From: Lactococcus paracarnosus
GTDB lineage: Bacteria; Bacillota; Bacilli; Lactobacillales; Streptococcaceae
Assembly (NCBI RefSeq): GCF_006770285.1
Contig: NZ_CP017195.1
Span: 992,001-1,056,000 of the forward strand
Length of the DNA: 64,000 bases
Direction: 5' to 3'
Shown piece by piece: positions 27,785 through 38,869 of this stretch. The first letter of the stretch is position 1; each line of letters starts with the position of its first letter. Both the position numbers and the translations under genes were made by a program. Under the pieces are notes generated by a model. That model ran no database searches. It was not told the origin of the DNA and saw only the letters and a program-made list of their open reading frames with translations.

Positions 27785-28654
27785 ATGAAAGATAAATTTA
27801 TCAGTAAGTACTGGGGATACCTCTTCCTACTAGTACCAATCATCTTGCAATTTATATTCTTTTACTTACCCACTATCCGAGGTGTCATGTTCTCGTTCAC
27901 CAATTGGACGGGATTGACAGATAACTATGACTACATCGGTTTTAAGAATTATACAGCCATTTTTAGTGATCCAAAATTTATTAAAACAATCAGATTTACG
28001 ATTATTTTTACCATTGGGATGATTGTGGGTCAAGTAAGTATCGGGATTCTTGTTGCTCGTGCTTTGAATGCTAAACTTAGAACGTCTAATTTCTTTCGTG
28101 GCATTTTCTTCTTTCCTGCCGTGATTGCAACGGTAACAATCGGTATGATCTTTAAGCAAATTTTTGCTTATGGTATCCCCTTAATTGGGGAAACATTCCA
28201 TATTGCTTTTTTGAAAGAAAACCTGCTTTCAAATCCTAAAACAGTTATCTATGCGGTGCTATTTGTTGCTTTGTGGCAAGGAATTGCGACACCAACGATT
28301 ATTTTTCTAGCAGGGTTACAAAGTATACCACAGGAAATTCTGGAAGCCGCAGCGATTGACGGTGCAAATAGAAAACAAATTTTTAAAAGCATTGAAATCC
28401 CCTTTTTAATCCCATCAATTTCTATGGTATTTATCCTTGCTTTAAAAGGTGGCTTGACTGCCTTTGATAATATATTCGTGCTGACAGGTGGTGGACCAAA
28501 TGATATGACAGCAACATTAGGCATGCTAGTCTACAATACCGCCTTTAAGAATAATAGTTTTGGCTATGCTAATGCGCTTGCTGTTGTCTTATTCATTATA
28601 ATCGTCGTCATTTCTCTAATTCAACAAGCCGTTTCTAAGCGATTTGAAGTGTAG
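27785..28654 (+). CDS. msmF: Sugar ABC transporter permease (MsmF-like)
   Basis: 289-residue inner membrane component of the importer with six predicted helices. The EAA loop that contacts the ATPase is visible as EILEAAAIDGANRKQIFKSIEIPFLIPS (about residues 185-212). It follows msmE after 98 bp, with AAAAGAGATC as ribosome site, and precedes the second permease by 22 bp. The pair forms the translocation channel. Confidence 0.93.
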   Translation: MKDKFISKYWGYLFLLVPIILQFIFFYLPTIRGVMFSFTNWTGLTDNYDYIGFKNYTAIFSDPKFIKTIRFTIIFTIGMIVGQVSIGILVARALNAKLRTSNFFRGIFFFPAVIATVTIGMIFKQIFAYGIPLIGETFHIAFLKENLLSNPKTVIYAVLFVALWQGIATPTIIFLAGLQSIPQEILEAAAIDGANRKQIFKSIEIPFLIPSISMVFILALKGGLTAFDNIFVLTGGGPNDMTATLGMLVYNTAFKNNSFGYANALAVVLFIIIVVISLIQQAVSKRFEV

Positions 28655-28676
28655 GGAAGCATGAAAGGGTAGAGAC

Positions 28677-29504
28677 ATGAAAAATAAAGAAAATAAGTTA
28701 CCACATCTTTTATTACTAATAATCGGGGCTATACTTATCTTAATCCCCATCTATTTGACATTGGTCAGTTCTTTTAAAGATACGCCTCAAATCATGCAAC
28801 ATTTCTTTAGTTTACCAAAACACTTCACAATGGATAATTACACCCGCTTAATTGAGGATGGTATTGGGAAGTATTTCTTTAATTCGATCATCATCTCTGT
28901 TGTGTCCATTATATTGATCATTTTGATTGTGCCGATGGCAGCTTTCTCTATTGCTAGAAATATCAGTCGTAAAACGGCATTTACAATCATGTATTCATTA
29001 TTGATTCTTGGTATTTTCGTCCCTTTTCAGGTGATTATGTTACCAATTACGAATCAAATGACAGCGCTGGGACTGATGAATTTACCAGGTTTGATTCTCC
29101 TATACTTGACATATGCCATTCCACAAACGCTATTTTTATACGTCGGTTATATCAAGTTATCAATTCCTGAAAGTTTGGATGAGGCTGCAGAGATTGATGG
29201 TGCAAGTAAAATAACCATGTTTGTTAAAATAGCCTTTCCATTGATGAAACCGATGCATGCAACAACATTGATTCTAAATGCCTTATGGATTTGGAATGAT
29301 TTCCTCTTGCCACTGTTGATACTTAACCGGGATGATTCTTTTTGGACCTTACCTTTGTTTCAATACAATTATCAAGGACAATATATGAGTGATTTTGGTC
29401 CAAGTTTTGCTTCATATGTCATTGGTATTATTACGATTACGATTGTTTATCTCTTTTTCCAAAGAAGTATTATTTCAGGCATGAGTAATGGTGCAGTCAA
29501 ATAG
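28677..29504 (+). CDS. msmG: Sugar ABC transporter permease (MsmG-like)
   Basis: 275-residue second permease of the CUT1 importer with six membrane helices. Its EAA loop is ESLDEAAEIDGASKITMFVKIAFPLMKP (about 167-194). The usual third component, an MsmK-type ATPase, is not encoded in this cluster. It must be supplied by a shared ATPase gene elsewhere, as is common in streptococci. The next gene, sucrose phosphorylase, has its own cre-bearing promoter region. Confidence 0.93.
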   Translation: MKNKENKLPHLLLLIIGAILILIPIYLTLVSSFKDTPQIMQHFFSLPKHFTMDNYTRLIEDGIGKYFFNSIIISVVSIILIILIVPMAAFSIARNISRKTAFTIMYSLLILGIFVPFQVIMLPITNQMTALGLMNLPGLILLYLTYAIPQTLFLYVGYIKLSIPESLDEAAEIDGASKITMFVKIAFPLMKPMHATTLILNALWIWNDFLLPLLILNRDDSFWTLPLFQYNYQGQYMSDFGPSFASYVIGIITITIVYLFFQRSIISGMSNGAVK

Positions 29505-29516
29505 ATTTTAAACAAT

Positions 29517-29530
29517 GGAAAACGTTTACA
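29517..29530 (+). promoter_or_regulatory. cre-like site before sucrose phosphorylase gene
   Basis: GGAAAACGTTTACA matches the cre consensus at 13 of 14 positions. TATACT-like -10 sequences follow around 29548-29558, so the site overlaps or precedes a promoter of gtfA. Confidence 0.65.
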
Positions 29531-29594
29531 TAGCATGCATATTTTGCTATACTATACTTATTAAACGATTGACAAACTATCAGAGGAGAAAACG

Positions 29595-31040
29595 ATGCCA
29601 ATTCAAAATAAGGTGATGCTGATTACCTATGCGGACAGTTTAGGTAAAAATTTGAAAGAGCTACAAACTGTTCTTGCTGATGATTTAAAAGGGGCGATTG
29701 GTGGTGTACATTTGTTACCCTTCTTTCCATCAACAGGAGACCGAGGGTTTGCGCCGCAAGATTATCGTCATGTTGACAGTGCATTTGGTGATTGGGAGGA
29801 TATCGAGGCCATTGGTGAACATTACTATCTGATGTTTGACTTCATGATTAACCATCTATCTCGTCAAAGTCCTGAGTTTATTGATTTCAAAGAGAAGAAA
29901 GATGCATCAGAATTCGCGAACTTATTTCTTCGAAATAAAAACTTTTGGCCAGAGAATCGGCCGACGCAGGCAGATATAGATCTGATCTATAAGCGTAAGG
30001 ATAAGGCACCATTTCAAGCCGTAACCTTTGCTGATGGGACACATGAACTTGTTTGGAATACCTTTGGTGAAGAACAGATAGATCTTGATGTGACTCAAGC
30101 CGTTACAAGGCAATTTATCAAAGCAACTTTGACACAACTGATTGATCATGGCTGTGATATCGTTCGTCTGGATGCCTTTGCTTATGCTATTAAAAAGTTA
30201 GATACAAATGACTTTTTCGTAGAACCTGAGATTTGGGACTTACTAAACGACATCAGAGAGATCACGATGGCAAAAGGGTGTGAGATTTTACCAGAGATTC
30301 ATGAACACTACAGTATTCAACATAAAATCGCGTCACATGATTTCTATATTTATGATTTTACCTTACCGATGGTCGGCCTTTATACACTCTACTCAGGAAA
30401 AACAAATCAATTAGCTAAATGGTTAAAGATGTCACCCATGAAGCAATTTACAACATTAGATACACATGATGGCATTGGTGTCGTTGATGCTGCTGATATT
30501 TTAACGCAAGCAGAAACAGATTACACGTCTGAAGAACTGTACAAGGTTGGCGCTAATGTCAAGAAAATTTTCTCATCTGAAGCCTATAATAATCTAGATA
30601 TTTATCAAATTAATTCAACTTATTATTCAGCTTTGGGCGATAATGATGCCGCCTACTTACTGGCACGTGCCATTCAAGTTTTTGCACCGGGTATCCCGCA
30701 AGTCTACTATGTTGGCTTGCTAGCAGGAAAAAATGATCTTGAGCTATTAGAAGCATCAAAAGAAGGGCGTAATATCAATCGACATTATTACGACTTGCCA
30801 GAAATTAAGACAGAATTACAACGGCCAGTCGTCCAAAAATTGTTGGCACTCTTAACCTTCCGAAATACTGCAGCAGCCTTTGACCTTGAGGGGAGTATTG
30901 AGGTTGAGACACCAAGTGAGCATGAGATTATCATCAGACGATTTGATGCACAAAAAGAAAATTGTGCGGTATTGACGGCGAATGCTAAAACATATGACTT
31001 TGAGATTAGGCTTAACGGAGAAAAAGTATCAGGGCTATGA
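29595..31040 (+). CDS. gtfA: Sucrose phosphorylase
   Basis: Cytoplasmic GH13 enzyme converting sucrose and phosphate to glucose 1-phosphate and fructose. The 481-residue length is right for GtfA. The catalytic aspartate lies in [17 protein letters not shown], the acid/base glutamate in [11 protein letters not shown], and the third acid in [12 protein letters not shown]. It completes raffinose breakdown: Aga leaves sucrose, which this enzyme splits without spending ATP. AGAGGAGAAAACG is a strong ribosome site. In the S. mutans msm operon gtfA also follows msmG. dexB is absent here. Confidence 0.95.
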   Translation: MPIQNKVMLITYADSLGKNLKELQTVLADDLKGAIGGVHLLPFFPSTGDRGFAPQDYRHVDSAFGDWEDIEAIGEHYYLMFDFMINHLSRQSPEFIDFKEKKDASEFANLFLRNKNFWPENRPTQADIDLIYKRKDKAPFQAVTFADGTHELVWNTFGEEQIDLDVTQAVTRQFIKATLTQLIDHGCDIVRLDAFAYAIKKLDTNDFFVEPEIWDLLNDIREITMAKGCEILPEIHEHYSIQHKIASHDFYIYDFTLPMVGLYTLYSGKTNQLAKWLKMSPMKQFTTLDTHDGIGVVDAADILTQAETDYTSEELYKVGANVKKIFSSEAYNNLDIYQINSTYYSALGDNDAAYLLARAIQVFAPGIPQVYYVGLLAGKNDLELLEASKEGRNINRHYYDLPEIKTELQRPVVQKLLALLTFRNTAAAFDLEGSIEVETPSEHEIIIRRFDAQKENCAVLTANAKTYDFEIRLNGEKVSGL

Positions 31041-31110
31041 TATAATATAGTCAACATATTATGTGTCAAAAATTAATGTAAAATGATAGTTAGATAGATT
31101 GAGGTAAGAA

Positions 31111-32100
31111 ATGACAGTATTAATTTTAGGCGGAGCGGGTTATGTTGGTAGTCATGCGACAGATGAATTTTTAGCGCGTGGCTATGATGTGGCTGTCGTT
31201 GATAACTTATCGACCGGCCATCGTGCCGCAGTTGCTGATAAAGCCCGTTTTTATGAGGGGGATATCCGTGACAAGAATTTCTTAGCTGATGTCTTTACTA
31301 AGGAGTCAGATATCGAGGGTGTTATGCATTTTTGCGCCTATTCCTTGGTTGGTGAATCGATGGAAAAACCACTCATGTATTTTGAGAATAATGTGGGTGG
31401 TGCGATGACCCTACTTGATGTGATGCATCAGTTTGATGTCAAACATATCGTTTTTTCATCAACAGCAGCTACCTTTGGTATCCCAGAGGTATCACCGATT
31501 ACTGAGACAACACCACAAAACCCGATCAATCCTTACGGCGAAAGTAAACTGATCATGGAAAAAATGATGGCCTGGCAAGCCTCAGCGACTGATATGACCT
31601 ATGTTGCCTTACGCTATTTTAATGTGGCAGGTGCCAAACATGATGGCTCAATCGGTGAAGCACATAAAAATGAAACACACTTGATACCCATCATCTTACA
31701 AGTTGCCCTTGGTCAACGTGAGAAAATCATGATCTATGGTGATGACTACCACACAGAAGACGGCACTTGTGTTAGGGACTATATCGGTATGACAGACTTG
31801 ATCGATGCGCATATCAAAGCATTGGCCTATCTAAAAACTGGTGGCAAGTCGGATGCCTTTAATTTAGGAACTAAAACAGGCTACTCAAACTTGCAAGTAC
31901 TCGAAACTGCAAGACAAGTGACTGGTCATGCTATTCCTTCTGAGATTGGCCCCCGTCGAGCTGGTGATCCAGATGCTTTGGTTGCAGACAGTAGTAAGGC
32001 CCAGCAAACGCTTGACTGGAAACCAAGTGAAAGCTTGACTGATATTATCGCCAATGCTTGGCAGTGGCACCAAAATCACCCACATGGCTATGCTGAGTAA
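31111..32100 (+). CDS. galE: UDP-glucose 4-epimerase
   Basis: Interconverts UDP-glucose and UDP-galactose in the Leloir pathway. The 329-residue protein has the NAD-binding [14 protein letters not shown] motif at the N terminus and the catalytic YGESK motif (about 143-147), with the substrate-domain block [10 protein letters not shown]. It closes the alpha-galactoside region and would feed galactose released by Aga into metabolism, although galK and galT are not in this window. It has its own ribosome site (GAGGTAAGAA) and a 70-bp gap after gtfA that contains promoter-like TATAAT sequences. Confidence 0.95.
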   Translation: MTVLILGGAGYVGSHATDEFLARGYDVAVVDNLSTGHRAAVADKARFYEGDIRDKNFLADVFTKESDIEGVMHFCAYSLVGESMEKPLMYFENNVGGAMTLLDVMHQFDVKHIVFSSTAATFGIPEVSPITETTPQNPINPYGESKLIMEKMMAWQASATDMTYVALRYFNVAGAKHDGSIGEAHKNETHLIPIILQVALGQREKIMIYGDDYHTEDGTCVRDYIGMTDLIDAHIKALAYLKTGGKSDAFNLGTKTGYSNLQVLETARQVTGHAIPSEIGPRRAGDPDALVADSSKAQQTLDWKPSESLTDIIANAWQWHQNHPHGYAE

Positions 32101-32192
32101 GATAAATAGGCTAGCACAATGCTTATATACTTGTCGCCTAACCCTTTAAATTTCTTAGCATAATCTAGAACACAATGTATCATAAAATAGCA

Positions 32193-32205
32193 AATACCGA
32201 ACAAT
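32193..32205 (+). promoter_or_regulatory. PurBox upstream of purH
   Basis: AATACCGAACAAT fits the lactococcal PurR-box consensus AWWWCCGAACWWT at every position. It lies 101 bp before the purH start and about 45 bp before a TATAAA-like -10 near 32242. This agrees with PurR-dependent activation of purine genes in Lactococcus. Confidence 0.8.
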
Positions 32206-32236
32206 AAACGTATATTTTAACAAGATATACGTTTTT
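32206..32236 (+). terminator. Hairpin between galE and purH
   Basis: AAACGTATAT pairs with ATATACGTTT and is followed by T residues. It probably ends the galE transcript. It sits between the PurBox and the likely purH -10. Confidence 0.6.
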
Positions 32237-32305
32237 CTATATATAAAATGATAAAAAACGCTTAAAATTGAACTATCAACTGTTTTTATAAAAAAGGAGA
32301 ATAAG

Positions 32306-33850
32306 GTGACTAGACGAGCGTTAATTAGTGTGAGCGATAAAGCAGGTATTGTAGCATTTGCTACGACATTACAAGAATTAGGGTGGGAGATTATTTCTAC
32401 TGGCGGGACTAAGACAGCTTTAGACGCTGCTGGTGTTTCGACTATTGCCATCAATGATGTGACTGATTTTCCTGAAATGATGGATGGCCGCGTCAAGACC
32501 TTGCATCCTAAGATTCATGGTGGTCTCTTAGCACGACGCGATCTTGACAGCCATGTTTCTGCCATGAAAGCGCACGATATCTTACCGATCGATTTAGTTG
32601 TGGTTAACCTTTATCCATTTAAAGAAACCATCATAAAACCTGATGTGACTTATGCTGATGCTGTAGAAAATATCGATATTGGTGGACCATCTATGCTGCG
32701 TTCTGCTGCCAAAAATCATGCTAGTGTAACTGTAGTCGTAGATCCTGCCGACTATGCTTTAGTACTAGATGAGTTCTCTGAGCATGGCGATACTAGCTAT
32801 GATACACGTCAAAAACTAGCTGCTAAAGTATTTCGTCATACGGCTGCATATGATGCCTTGATCGCTGAATACTTTACCGCACAAGTTGGTGTTGATAAAC
32901 CTGAAAAATTAACAGTGACTTATGACCTCAAGCAGGCAATGCGTTATGGGGAGAATCCACAACAAGATGCTGATTTTTATGAAACAGCATTACCAGTCCC
33001 TTATTCAATTGCAGCAGCAAAACAATTGAATGGTAAGGAGCTATCCTTTAATAACATTCGAGATGCTGATGCAGCGATTCGCATCATTCGTGATTTTACT
33101 GCACCGACTATTGTTGCCTTAAAACATATGAACCCTTGTGGTATTGGCAGTGCTGATACGATTGAGAAAGCATGGGATTATGCCTATGCATCTGATCCTG
33201 TTTCAATATTTGGTGGTATTGTCGTGTCAAACCGTGAGGTAGACGTCGAAACTGCTAAAAAAATGCATGATATCTTCCTTGAAATCATTATAGCGCCGAG
33301 TTATTCTGAGGAAGCCTTAGCGGTGTTAACGACTAAAAAGAAAAACCTAAGAATTTTAGCACTCGATTTTGCACAACAAGCCGCATCAGAAGAGCCAAAA
33401 GAATTGACAGGTGTGCTTGGTGGGTTGCTGGTACAAAATCAAGATACAACTGTTGAGCTACGCGATACATGGGAAATCGTGACTAAACGCCAACCAAGTG
33501 AAAAAGAAGTCGCTGCATTAGAATTTGCTTGGCGTTCAGTTAAATATGTCAAGTCAAATGGGATTATCATCACAAATGATCACCAAACGCTAGGCGTAGG
33601 TCCTGGACAAACTAATCGCGTTGCATCAGTTAAAATTGCGATTGAGCAAGCTGCAGATCGTCTCGAAGGGGCAGCACTAGCATCAGATGCTTTCTTCCCA
33701 TTTTCAGATAACGTAGAAGAAATCGCAAAAGCTGGTATCAAAGCGATCATCCAACCTGGTGGCTCAGTTCGTGACCAAGATGCAATTGATGAGGCAGATA
33801 AACATGGTATTGCCATGGTCTTCACTGGAGCGCGTCATTTCAGACATTGA
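32306..33850 (+). CDS. purH: Bifunctional AICAR formyltransferase/IMP cyclohydrolase
   Basis: Catalyses the last two steps of IMP synthesis. The 514-residue protein has the N-terminal cyclohydrolase domain ([28 protein letters not shown]) and the C-terminal formyltransferase with [14 protein letters not shown], the KHMNPCG motif and the final ARHFRH. The start is a GTG at 32306, 7 bases after AAAAAGGAGAATAA. It is a single-gene unit here with a PurBox, and a terminator follows at 33907. Confidence 0.98.
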   Translation: MTRRALISVSDKAGIVAFATTLQELGWEIISTGGTKTALDAAGVSTIAINDVTDFPEMMDGRVKTLHPKIHGGLLARRDLDSHVSAMKAHDILPIDLVVVNLYPFKETIIKPDVTYADAVENIDIGGPSMLRSAAKNHASVTVVVDPADYALVLDEFSEHGDTSYDTRQKLAAKVFRHTAAYDALIAEYFTAQVGVDKPEKLTVTYDLKQAMRYGENPQQDADFYETALPVPYSIAAAKQLNGKELSFNNIRDADAAIRIIRDFTAPTIVALKHMNPCGIGSADTIEKAWDYAYASDPVSIFGGIVVSNREVDVETAKKMHDIFLEIIIAPSYSEEALAVLTTKKKNLRILALDFAQQAASEEPKELTGVLGGLLVQNQDTTVELRDTWEIVTKRQPSEKEVAALEFAWRSVKYVKSNGIIITNDHQTLGVGPGQTNRVASVKIAIEQAADRLEGAALASDAFFPFSDNVEEIAKAGIKAIIQPGGSVRDQDAIDEADKHGIAMVFTGARHFRH

Positions 33851-33906
33851 TCCATGTACGGGCGGTCTCGAAACAGTAGTCCTATAATCCGTCACTAATC
33901 TATTAA

Positions 33907-33946
33907 CTCTCCATAACCTATCATTTCTAGGTTGTGGAGGGTTTTT
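33907..33946 (+). terminator. Terminator after purH
   Basis: CTCTCCATAACCTA pairs (with mismatches) with TAGGTTGTGGAG around TCATTTC and is followed by GTTTTT. Confidence 0.75.
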
Positions 33947-34005
33947 CTATGATATCGTGAGTTGACACTTGGAGACATCTTGCTGTATGTCGTTTGATTG
34001 CAATC

Positions 34006-34034
34006 AAAAACGCTCAGATAGTGTATCTGGCGTT
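34006..34034 (-). terminator. Terminator of the dlt operon
   Basis: On the minus strand AACGCCAGATA pairs with TATCTGAGCGTT (one bulge) around CAC and is followed by TTTTTG. It lies 30 bp after the dltD stop. Confidence 0.75.
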
Positions 34035-34063
34035 ATGACTTGCTAAATAGATAGATCACCAGT

Positions 34064-35317
34064 TTACTTGCTCACTTCTGTTGCATTTGCCCATTCAGGA
34101 CTAAAGAAGTAATCATTGAGTTTATAAGTTGGTGTTTTTTGTTTTGTTGTTAAAAATTTGTCAACATGATGATCAAAAGCTAACCAGCCATTCCAGCCAA
34201 GGTGGATGGTATCCTGCATGAAATAGGGTTCATTACCTTGCTTGGATAAATCAGCAACGTGATTAAAGCCTTGCGAAGATAGCTGATGACGGATTTTATC
34301 AACTGATGTTTGATACATTTCCTCACTCAGTCCAGTATAACTTTGCCATTTTCCGTTAATAGGTGGAATGACAAAGATGACATCAGTTTTCTGCTTTGCG
34401 AATTCAGTTAGTACCAGCTGGAGATCATTATATTCTGGTGATTTAACATAAGAAAATTTTCGTTGTGCATTCTGAAGTTTAGAGACTGTATCCCTAATTT
34501 GACTAGCATAAAAACTATTTAGAATACCAAACTGGTTATTACTTGTATTTAATTTACCAAGTTGATTTGCATGTGACTGTAGTGTCTCTATATTGTAAGG
34601 TTGGGGAAGTAATTTGGCGCGTGGTTTAACGACATCTTGAAAGTTGTTACCAAACTGTAGACCTGCAAATAGATTATCTTCATGAACGGCAAGTTTCTTT
34701 TGGAGCTTAATTTGCCACTTATCGATTTGGCTGAGCTGTTTTCCTTCAGAGATTTTTGCCATAAATTTGCTTAGTGAACTAGTAGGTGCCATCTTTAAAA
34801 AACGTTTAGCCGCATACTTATCGGCAGGTGTATTTTTAGCACCTTCTAAGAAGCGGTAACCTTGGTCACTAGAAAAATAAAAATTGAAGGCACTTGGTGA
34901 CTGCCCTTTTTTGATAAACCATTGGGGAGAAATAACAAAAACAGCTTGCTTATTCTCTAGCTCAGGCTTAACTTGTTGCATGCCGAAGTAATGTGTCAGC
35001 GATTCGGCACCTTTTAATCCTAGTAAGAAAGGTGTGTAACTTCTATTATAGGCTTGAGACAAAACAGAAGGGTGCATCTCGTCAAGTCGTTTCCACTCGC
35101 TTGATCCGAAAAAGGGAACAAAACGGTGATTTGTATCTGAGAGGGCCTCTTTTTTTAGGGAAGCATTCTTGAACACAATCGGTGTTAACGCAGTAGCGGC
35201 ACGCTTTTCATCATATAAGCGATGATTTGTTTTATCAGGCGCAAATAATAGGAAAGTCACAAGTAGCAGAATAGAGATGAGAATGGGGCCAAAAATAAAC
35301 CAAAGACGCTTAAGCAT
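34064..35317 (-). CDS. dltD: D-alanyl-lipoteichoic acid biosynthesis protein DltD
   Basis: Final component of the Dlt pathway, an extracellular-facing, N-terminally membrane-anchored SGNH-like acyltransferase that transfers D-alanine to lipoteichoic acid. About 417 residues. The N-terminal helix ([20 protein letters not shown]) is followed by [17 protein letters not shown], which holds the catalytic-serine block GSSE. A C-terminal [10 protein letters not shown] supplies the Asp/His pair. I place the start at 35317, after AAGGAATTACAAC. This overlaps the end of dltC by 8 bp, so translation is coupled. Confidence 0.95.
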   Translation of the reverse strand: MLKRLWFIFGPILISILLLVTFLLFAPDKTNHRLYDEKRAATALTPIVFKNASLKKEALSDTNHRFVPFFGSSEWKRLDEMHPSVLSQAYNRSYTPFLLGLKGAESLTHYFGMQQVKPELENKQAVFVISPQWFIKKGQSPSAFNFYFSSDQGYRFLEGAKNTPADKYAAKRFLKMAPTSSLSKFMAKISEGKQLSQIDKWQIKLQKKLAVHEDNLFAGLQFGNNFQDVVKPRAKLLPQPYNIETLQSHANQLGKLNTSNNQFGILNSFYASQIRDTVSKLQNAQRKFSYVKSPEYNDLQLVLTEFAKQKTDVIFVIPPINGKWQSYTGLSEEMYQTSVDKIRHQLSSQGFNHVADLSKQGNEPYFMQDTIHLGWNGWLAFDHHVDKFLTTKQKTPTYKLNDYFFSPEWANATEVSK

Positions 35318-35549
35318 GTTGTAATTCCTTAACACCCTCAACTATTTTATTACCAGTATTCCAGTCATCACGACCCATGTCTGAAACTGGAATTTTGATA
35401 TTAAATGTTGTTTCTAGCTCAATAACGAGTTCAACTGTTCCCATTGAGTCTAAAACACCAGCATCAAAAAGATCTTCATCCATCATGTCTGAAATATCTA
35501 CCATAAATAACGTATCAATAAGTTGAATCACTGTTGTTTGAATATCCAT
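35310..35549 (-). CDS. dltC: D-alanyl carrier protein DltC
   Basis: 79-residue acyl-carrier-like protein that carries D-alanine as a thioester on phosphopantetheine. The modified serine lies in [18 protein letters not shown] (Ser37 region). CAGGAGAAATAAA is the ribosome site. It is charged by DltA and passes the residue toward DltB/DltD. The 135-bp gap to dltB is large for this operon and carries A/T-rich, promoter-like sequence. Confidence 0.97.
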   Translation of the reverse strand: MDIQTTVIQLIDTLFMVDISDMMDEDLFDAGVLDSMGTVELVIELETTFNIKIPVSDMGRDDWNTGNKIVEGVKELQHA

Positions 35550-35684
35550 TTTTATTTCTCCTGTAAAATATAATAGTAAGTTTCTGAGTAGTTTAAGTAG
35601 GATAAACTTGTACCCTAAAGCGCGTTACTATTCTCAGAAAAGAGGTGGTCATTAAGGTGTGAAGCTTAGTTAAACGCTATCAGG

Positions 35685-36947
35685 CTACTTGGGTTGACGG
35701 ATAAAATTATGAAACCAAAGTGTGTCTAGAAAACCTGAAAAGATTAACAAACTCAGCATGACAACATGGAATGTGATAAAGATCCCAATCCCATGTGTCC
35801 ATTTATTGTCGGCAAGGGGCTGTTGACCAGCCTGTTTTCTTTTTTTATTGATTGTTTTTTTCTTGCGAATCCACCAATCATTAATGATTAATCCAACACC
35901 ATGGAAAATACCATAGACAATGTAGTACCAATGTATGCCATGCCAGAAGCCCATTAGTGTCATATTCAGTAAATAAGCGACACTTGATGTGGTATTTCTG
36001 TTTTTAAAAACTTTACGCTTCATCATGGTATAAACCAATCTCATAAAGACAAAGTCTCTAAACCAGAAACTTAGGGACATATGCCAACGGTTCCAAAAAT
36101 CTTTTAAATCTCTTGCAAGGAATGGCTTATTAAAGTTGATGGGTGTTTTGATTCCCATGACATAAGAGATACCAACAGCAAACATGGAATAACCAGCAAA
36201 GTCAAAGAATAGGTCAAATCCCCAAGCATACATATACAAAATTGTGTGCCAATTGATTAAACCACCATCAGCCAGTGCAGTTAATTTGATTGGTGGAATA
36301 ACATAAGTGACTAACATATGAGATATGATGAACTTATATAGGGCACCGAGCATGATATACCAAACAGCTTTTTCAAGCATGCTCAGATAGTCGTCACGAC
36401 TTGGTACCTTAAGATAATCTTGTTGGAACCGACGATAGCGGTCTATAGGTCCCGAAGAAATGGTAGGGAGGAAAATCATAAATCGTATAAATGGCCACAA
36501 AGTAACCTCGGTTAACTCACCATCTCGCATCTCCATGACCATAGCAACAGTCTTAAAAGTAAGATACGAAATACCTAGGAAACCAAGTAAAGAATTACTA
36601 CCGAATATGGTGGGTGCCAGTTTCACGATGATCAATGGTAATGCAGCTAGTAAGACACTGAGATAGAACACCAAATGATGATCATATTTTTTGCGATACC
36701 CCTGGTAGGCAAATACCACCAATGATTGCCAAATTAGATAGCCGAGTAAGGCGAAGAATTGCTTATAATGTGTGCCGCCAAACATCAAGCTAATGAACCC
36801 AATAGAGACAAGCTCCTCATAGATCGGGAGTCTTTTGCCTAAAAATAGGGCAATCACGATTGGTAGCAGTGCTAATAATAAGATTGAAAAATAATGTGGT
36901 GTCCCATATGGCTGCCAATTGGGTAGTGACTGTAAAAATGAACTCAT
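35685..36947 (-). CDS. dltB: D-alanyl transfer protein DltB (MBOAT family)
   Basis: 420-residue multi-pass membrane acyltransferase of the MBOAT family that moves D-alanine across the membrane. Around ten hydrophobic segments are visible. The MBOAT signature is [20 protein letters not shown] (about 285-305), and the catalytic histidine is in [18 protein letters not shown] (about 335-352). The start ATG overlaps the dltA stop in ATGA, so the two are translationally coupled. Confidence 0.96.
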   Translation of the reverse strand: MSSFLQSLPNWQPYGTPHYFSILLLALLPIVIALFLGKRLPIYEELVSIGFISLMFGGTHYKQFFALLGYLIWQSLVVFAYQGYRKKYDHHLVFYLSVLLAALPLIIVKLAPTIFGSNSLLGFLGISYLTFKTVAMVMEMRDGELTEVTLWPFIRFMIFLPTISSGPIDRYRRFQQDYLKVPSRDDYLSMLEKAVWYIMLGALYKFIISHMLVTYVIPPIKLTALADGGLINWHTILYMYAWGFDLFFDFAGYSMFAVGISYVMGIKTPINFNKPFLARDLKDFWNRWHMSLSFWFRDFVFMRLVYTMMKRKVFKNRNTTSSVAYLLNMTLMGFWHGIHWYYIVYGIFHGVGLIINDWWIRKKKTINKKRKQAGQQPLADNKWTHGIGIFITFHVVMLSLLIFSGFLDTLWFHNFIRQPK

Positions 36948-38485
36948 CGGGCGTTCACCTCAGTAATTAGCGCTTTGATATCAATTTTACCATTTGGTGT
37001 AATTGGCAACGACTCCCGATACATAAATCTTGATGGCATCATATAAGACATCATCTCATCCACAAGTTCAGCTTTAATCGCTTTGGTTAAGGCTAACTCT
37101 TTGTCAAATTGGGCTTTGACACCTGGTTTAGCGACAACAAAAGCAAGTAATTGTTGGACTTTGTGTTGCGCATTATAGCGTGGGACAGCAACAGCAGCCT
37201 CTACATATTCAGATAGGTTTAAGACATGTGCGACTTCTTCAAGTTCTATACGGTAACCATTAAACTTGATTTGGAAATCGATTCGGCCCTGGTAATGCAA
37301 CATGCCATCAGCGTCTAGAGACCCTAAATCACCTGTATGATAGGCTGGTGCACCATTTAATTCAAAGAAAGATTGGGCTGTCTTTTCCGGGTTATTAATG
37401 TAGCCTTTTGAAACAGCAGGCCCTGTGACGATAATTTCACCAGGCATATCAGGTTCTAGGATATCCCCCGCATCGTTAATAATGAAGGTTGGTGAATCGG
37501 CTTTGATATACCCAATTGGCAGACGGTCAGCTTTTTCAATCATCTCATCTGAAATTGCAACTGCTGAAAAAGCGACAGTACTCTCAGTAGGACCAAATGA
37601 ATTGATAATCCTAGCATTTGGGAATCTTTGACGTAATTTACTTGCAGTCCCAACTGTTAACTCTTCACCACAAAAATAGAAATGGGTTAACTCTGGCATT
37701 TTCTCGCTTGAGAAGTCATCTGATAAAAGGACCATATCAGCAAAAGAAGGGGTAGAAACCCATACTTGAACTGGCATTTGAGGTAAGATCGCAAACAAAT
37801 CTTTGAAATTCTCTGTTTTTTCTTTGGGCAGTGCATATAAGCAACCACCTACTGCTAAGGCAGGTGCCCAAGACATGACTGACAAATCAAAAGAGTAAGG
37901 TGCTTGTGATAGTATCTTAGCACCCGATGGCAGATCAAATTCACTCGATGTTAAAACCCAATTAACAAATGATAATAGGTTATCATGAGAAATCTGTACA
38001 CCTTTTGGTTGGCCAGTTGTCCCAGAAGTGAAGATGATGTAATAGGTATCATCACCCGCTACAGGATGGGTCATCTCATAGGCAGTAGCTTGTGAGATGC
38101 TATCTGCCAAATCTTCTGAATTAATGACGGGTAAGTCTGAGATAGTGATAGGCAGTTGCTGTACAGCAATGATTGCACTTGGTGCTGCGATTGTGACGAT
38201 TGACGTGATACGTTCAGTCGTTGAGTTCACATCTACTGGAATATAGGCGTGTCCTGATTTTGATAGGGCAACAAAAGCGACAAGCATCTCATAGTCTTGT
38301 CCACCAAATACCATGACGGGGCTCTTAGCAGGTAAGTTTAAGCTATCAATATAAGCAGCAAGACTATCGGAATCTTGTTTGAGTTGGGCATAGGTATTTT
38401 GTTTACCTAACATATCATAAACTGGTTTTTGGGGTTGTGTGCTTGCATAAGTATCAAGTGTCACTATAAAGTCTGAAACGGGCAT
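36944..38485 (-). CDS. dltA: D-alanine--D-alanyl carrier protein ligase DltA
   Basis: Cytoplasmic adenylation enzyme that activates D-alanine with ATP and loads it on DltC. About 513 residues of the AMP-forming ligase family, with [20 protein letters not shown] (P-loop), [21 protein letters not shown] and the C-terminal catalytic lysine in [13 protein letters not shown] use the ATG at 38485 ([14 protein letters not shown]), which matches the usual N terminus. Longer in-frame extensions up to 38542 run into dltX and are not family-like. It opens the enzymatic part of the operon. Confidence 0.96.
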   Translation of the reverse strand: MPVSDFIVTLDTYASTQPQKPVYDMLGKQNTYAQLKQDSDSLAAYIDSLNLPAKSPVMVFGGQDYEMLVAFVALSKSGHAYIPVDVNSTTERITSIVTIAAPSAIIAVQQLPITISDLPVINSEDLADSISQATAYEMTHPVAGDDTYYIIFTSGTTGQPKGVQISHDNLLSFVNWVLTSSEFDLPSGAKILSQAPYSFDLSVMSWAPALAVGGCLYALPKEKTENFKDLFAILPQMPVQVWVSTPSFADMVLLSDDFSSEKMPELTHFYFCGEELTVGTASKLRQRFPNARIINSFGPTESTVAFSAVAISDEMIEKADRLPIGYIKADSPTFIINDAGDILEPDMPGEIIVTGPAVSKGYINNPEKTAQSFFELNGAPAYHTGDLGSLDADGMLHYQGRIDFQIKFNGYRIELEEVAHVLNLSEYVEAAVAVPRYNAQHKVQQLLAFVVAKPGVKAQFDKELALTKAIKAELVDEMMSYMMPSRFMYRESLPITPNGKIDIKALITEVNAR

Positions 38486-38507
38486 GTCTGTTCTTCTTTC
38501 TGTGCGA

Positions 38508-38666
38508 TTAAAATTCATTATAGATAAAATTACCTTGTCCAACGCCAGTGTAACTAAAGAAGTAGAGGAGGACTAAAAAAATAAAGAAGTAGAGTATAGT
38601 TTGTAAAATAAATTTGATGATAGGCCACTTATTTTGTTGTGGCAAGTTTAAGATGTAATGAATCAC
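38508..38666 (-). CDS. dltX: Teichoic acid D-Ala incorporation-associated small protein DltX
   Basis: 52-residue membrane microprotein just ahead of dltA. One hydrophobic helix ([19 protein letters not shown], about 19-37) is followed by the C-terminal FIYNEF motif typical of DltX, which is thought to participate with DltB/DltD in acyl transfer. The start is a GTG at 38666 with AGGAG 6 bases upstream, which explains why it is easily missed. The stop lies 22 bp before the dltA start. A TATAAT on the minus strand at 38739-38734 is the likely operon promoter. Confidence 0.9.
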   Translation of the reverse strand: MIHYILNLPQQNKWPIIKFILQTILYFFIFLVLLYFFSYTGVGQGNFIYNEF

Positions 38667-38869
38667 GTTTAGCTCCTGTTAGGTTTAACCATTTTAATGC
38701 TAGTGAAACGCTGGTTTTGATCACGATTATTATATTATAGCAAAAGAGAAATTAAAAATGTATTAAAAACCATCAAATATAACTTACATTTTTGAAAGTT
38801 ATACATCTTTTAATATCAATTGTGTCTTTCTCCTATTATTAACTGGTTTATTGATTAGTCGAGTAGCGA

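Noticed and set aside
29505-29594. Gap between msmG and gtfA as a site of a missing msmK remnant
   Set aside because: Only 90 bp with a promoter and a cre-like site. No coding remnant is visible.
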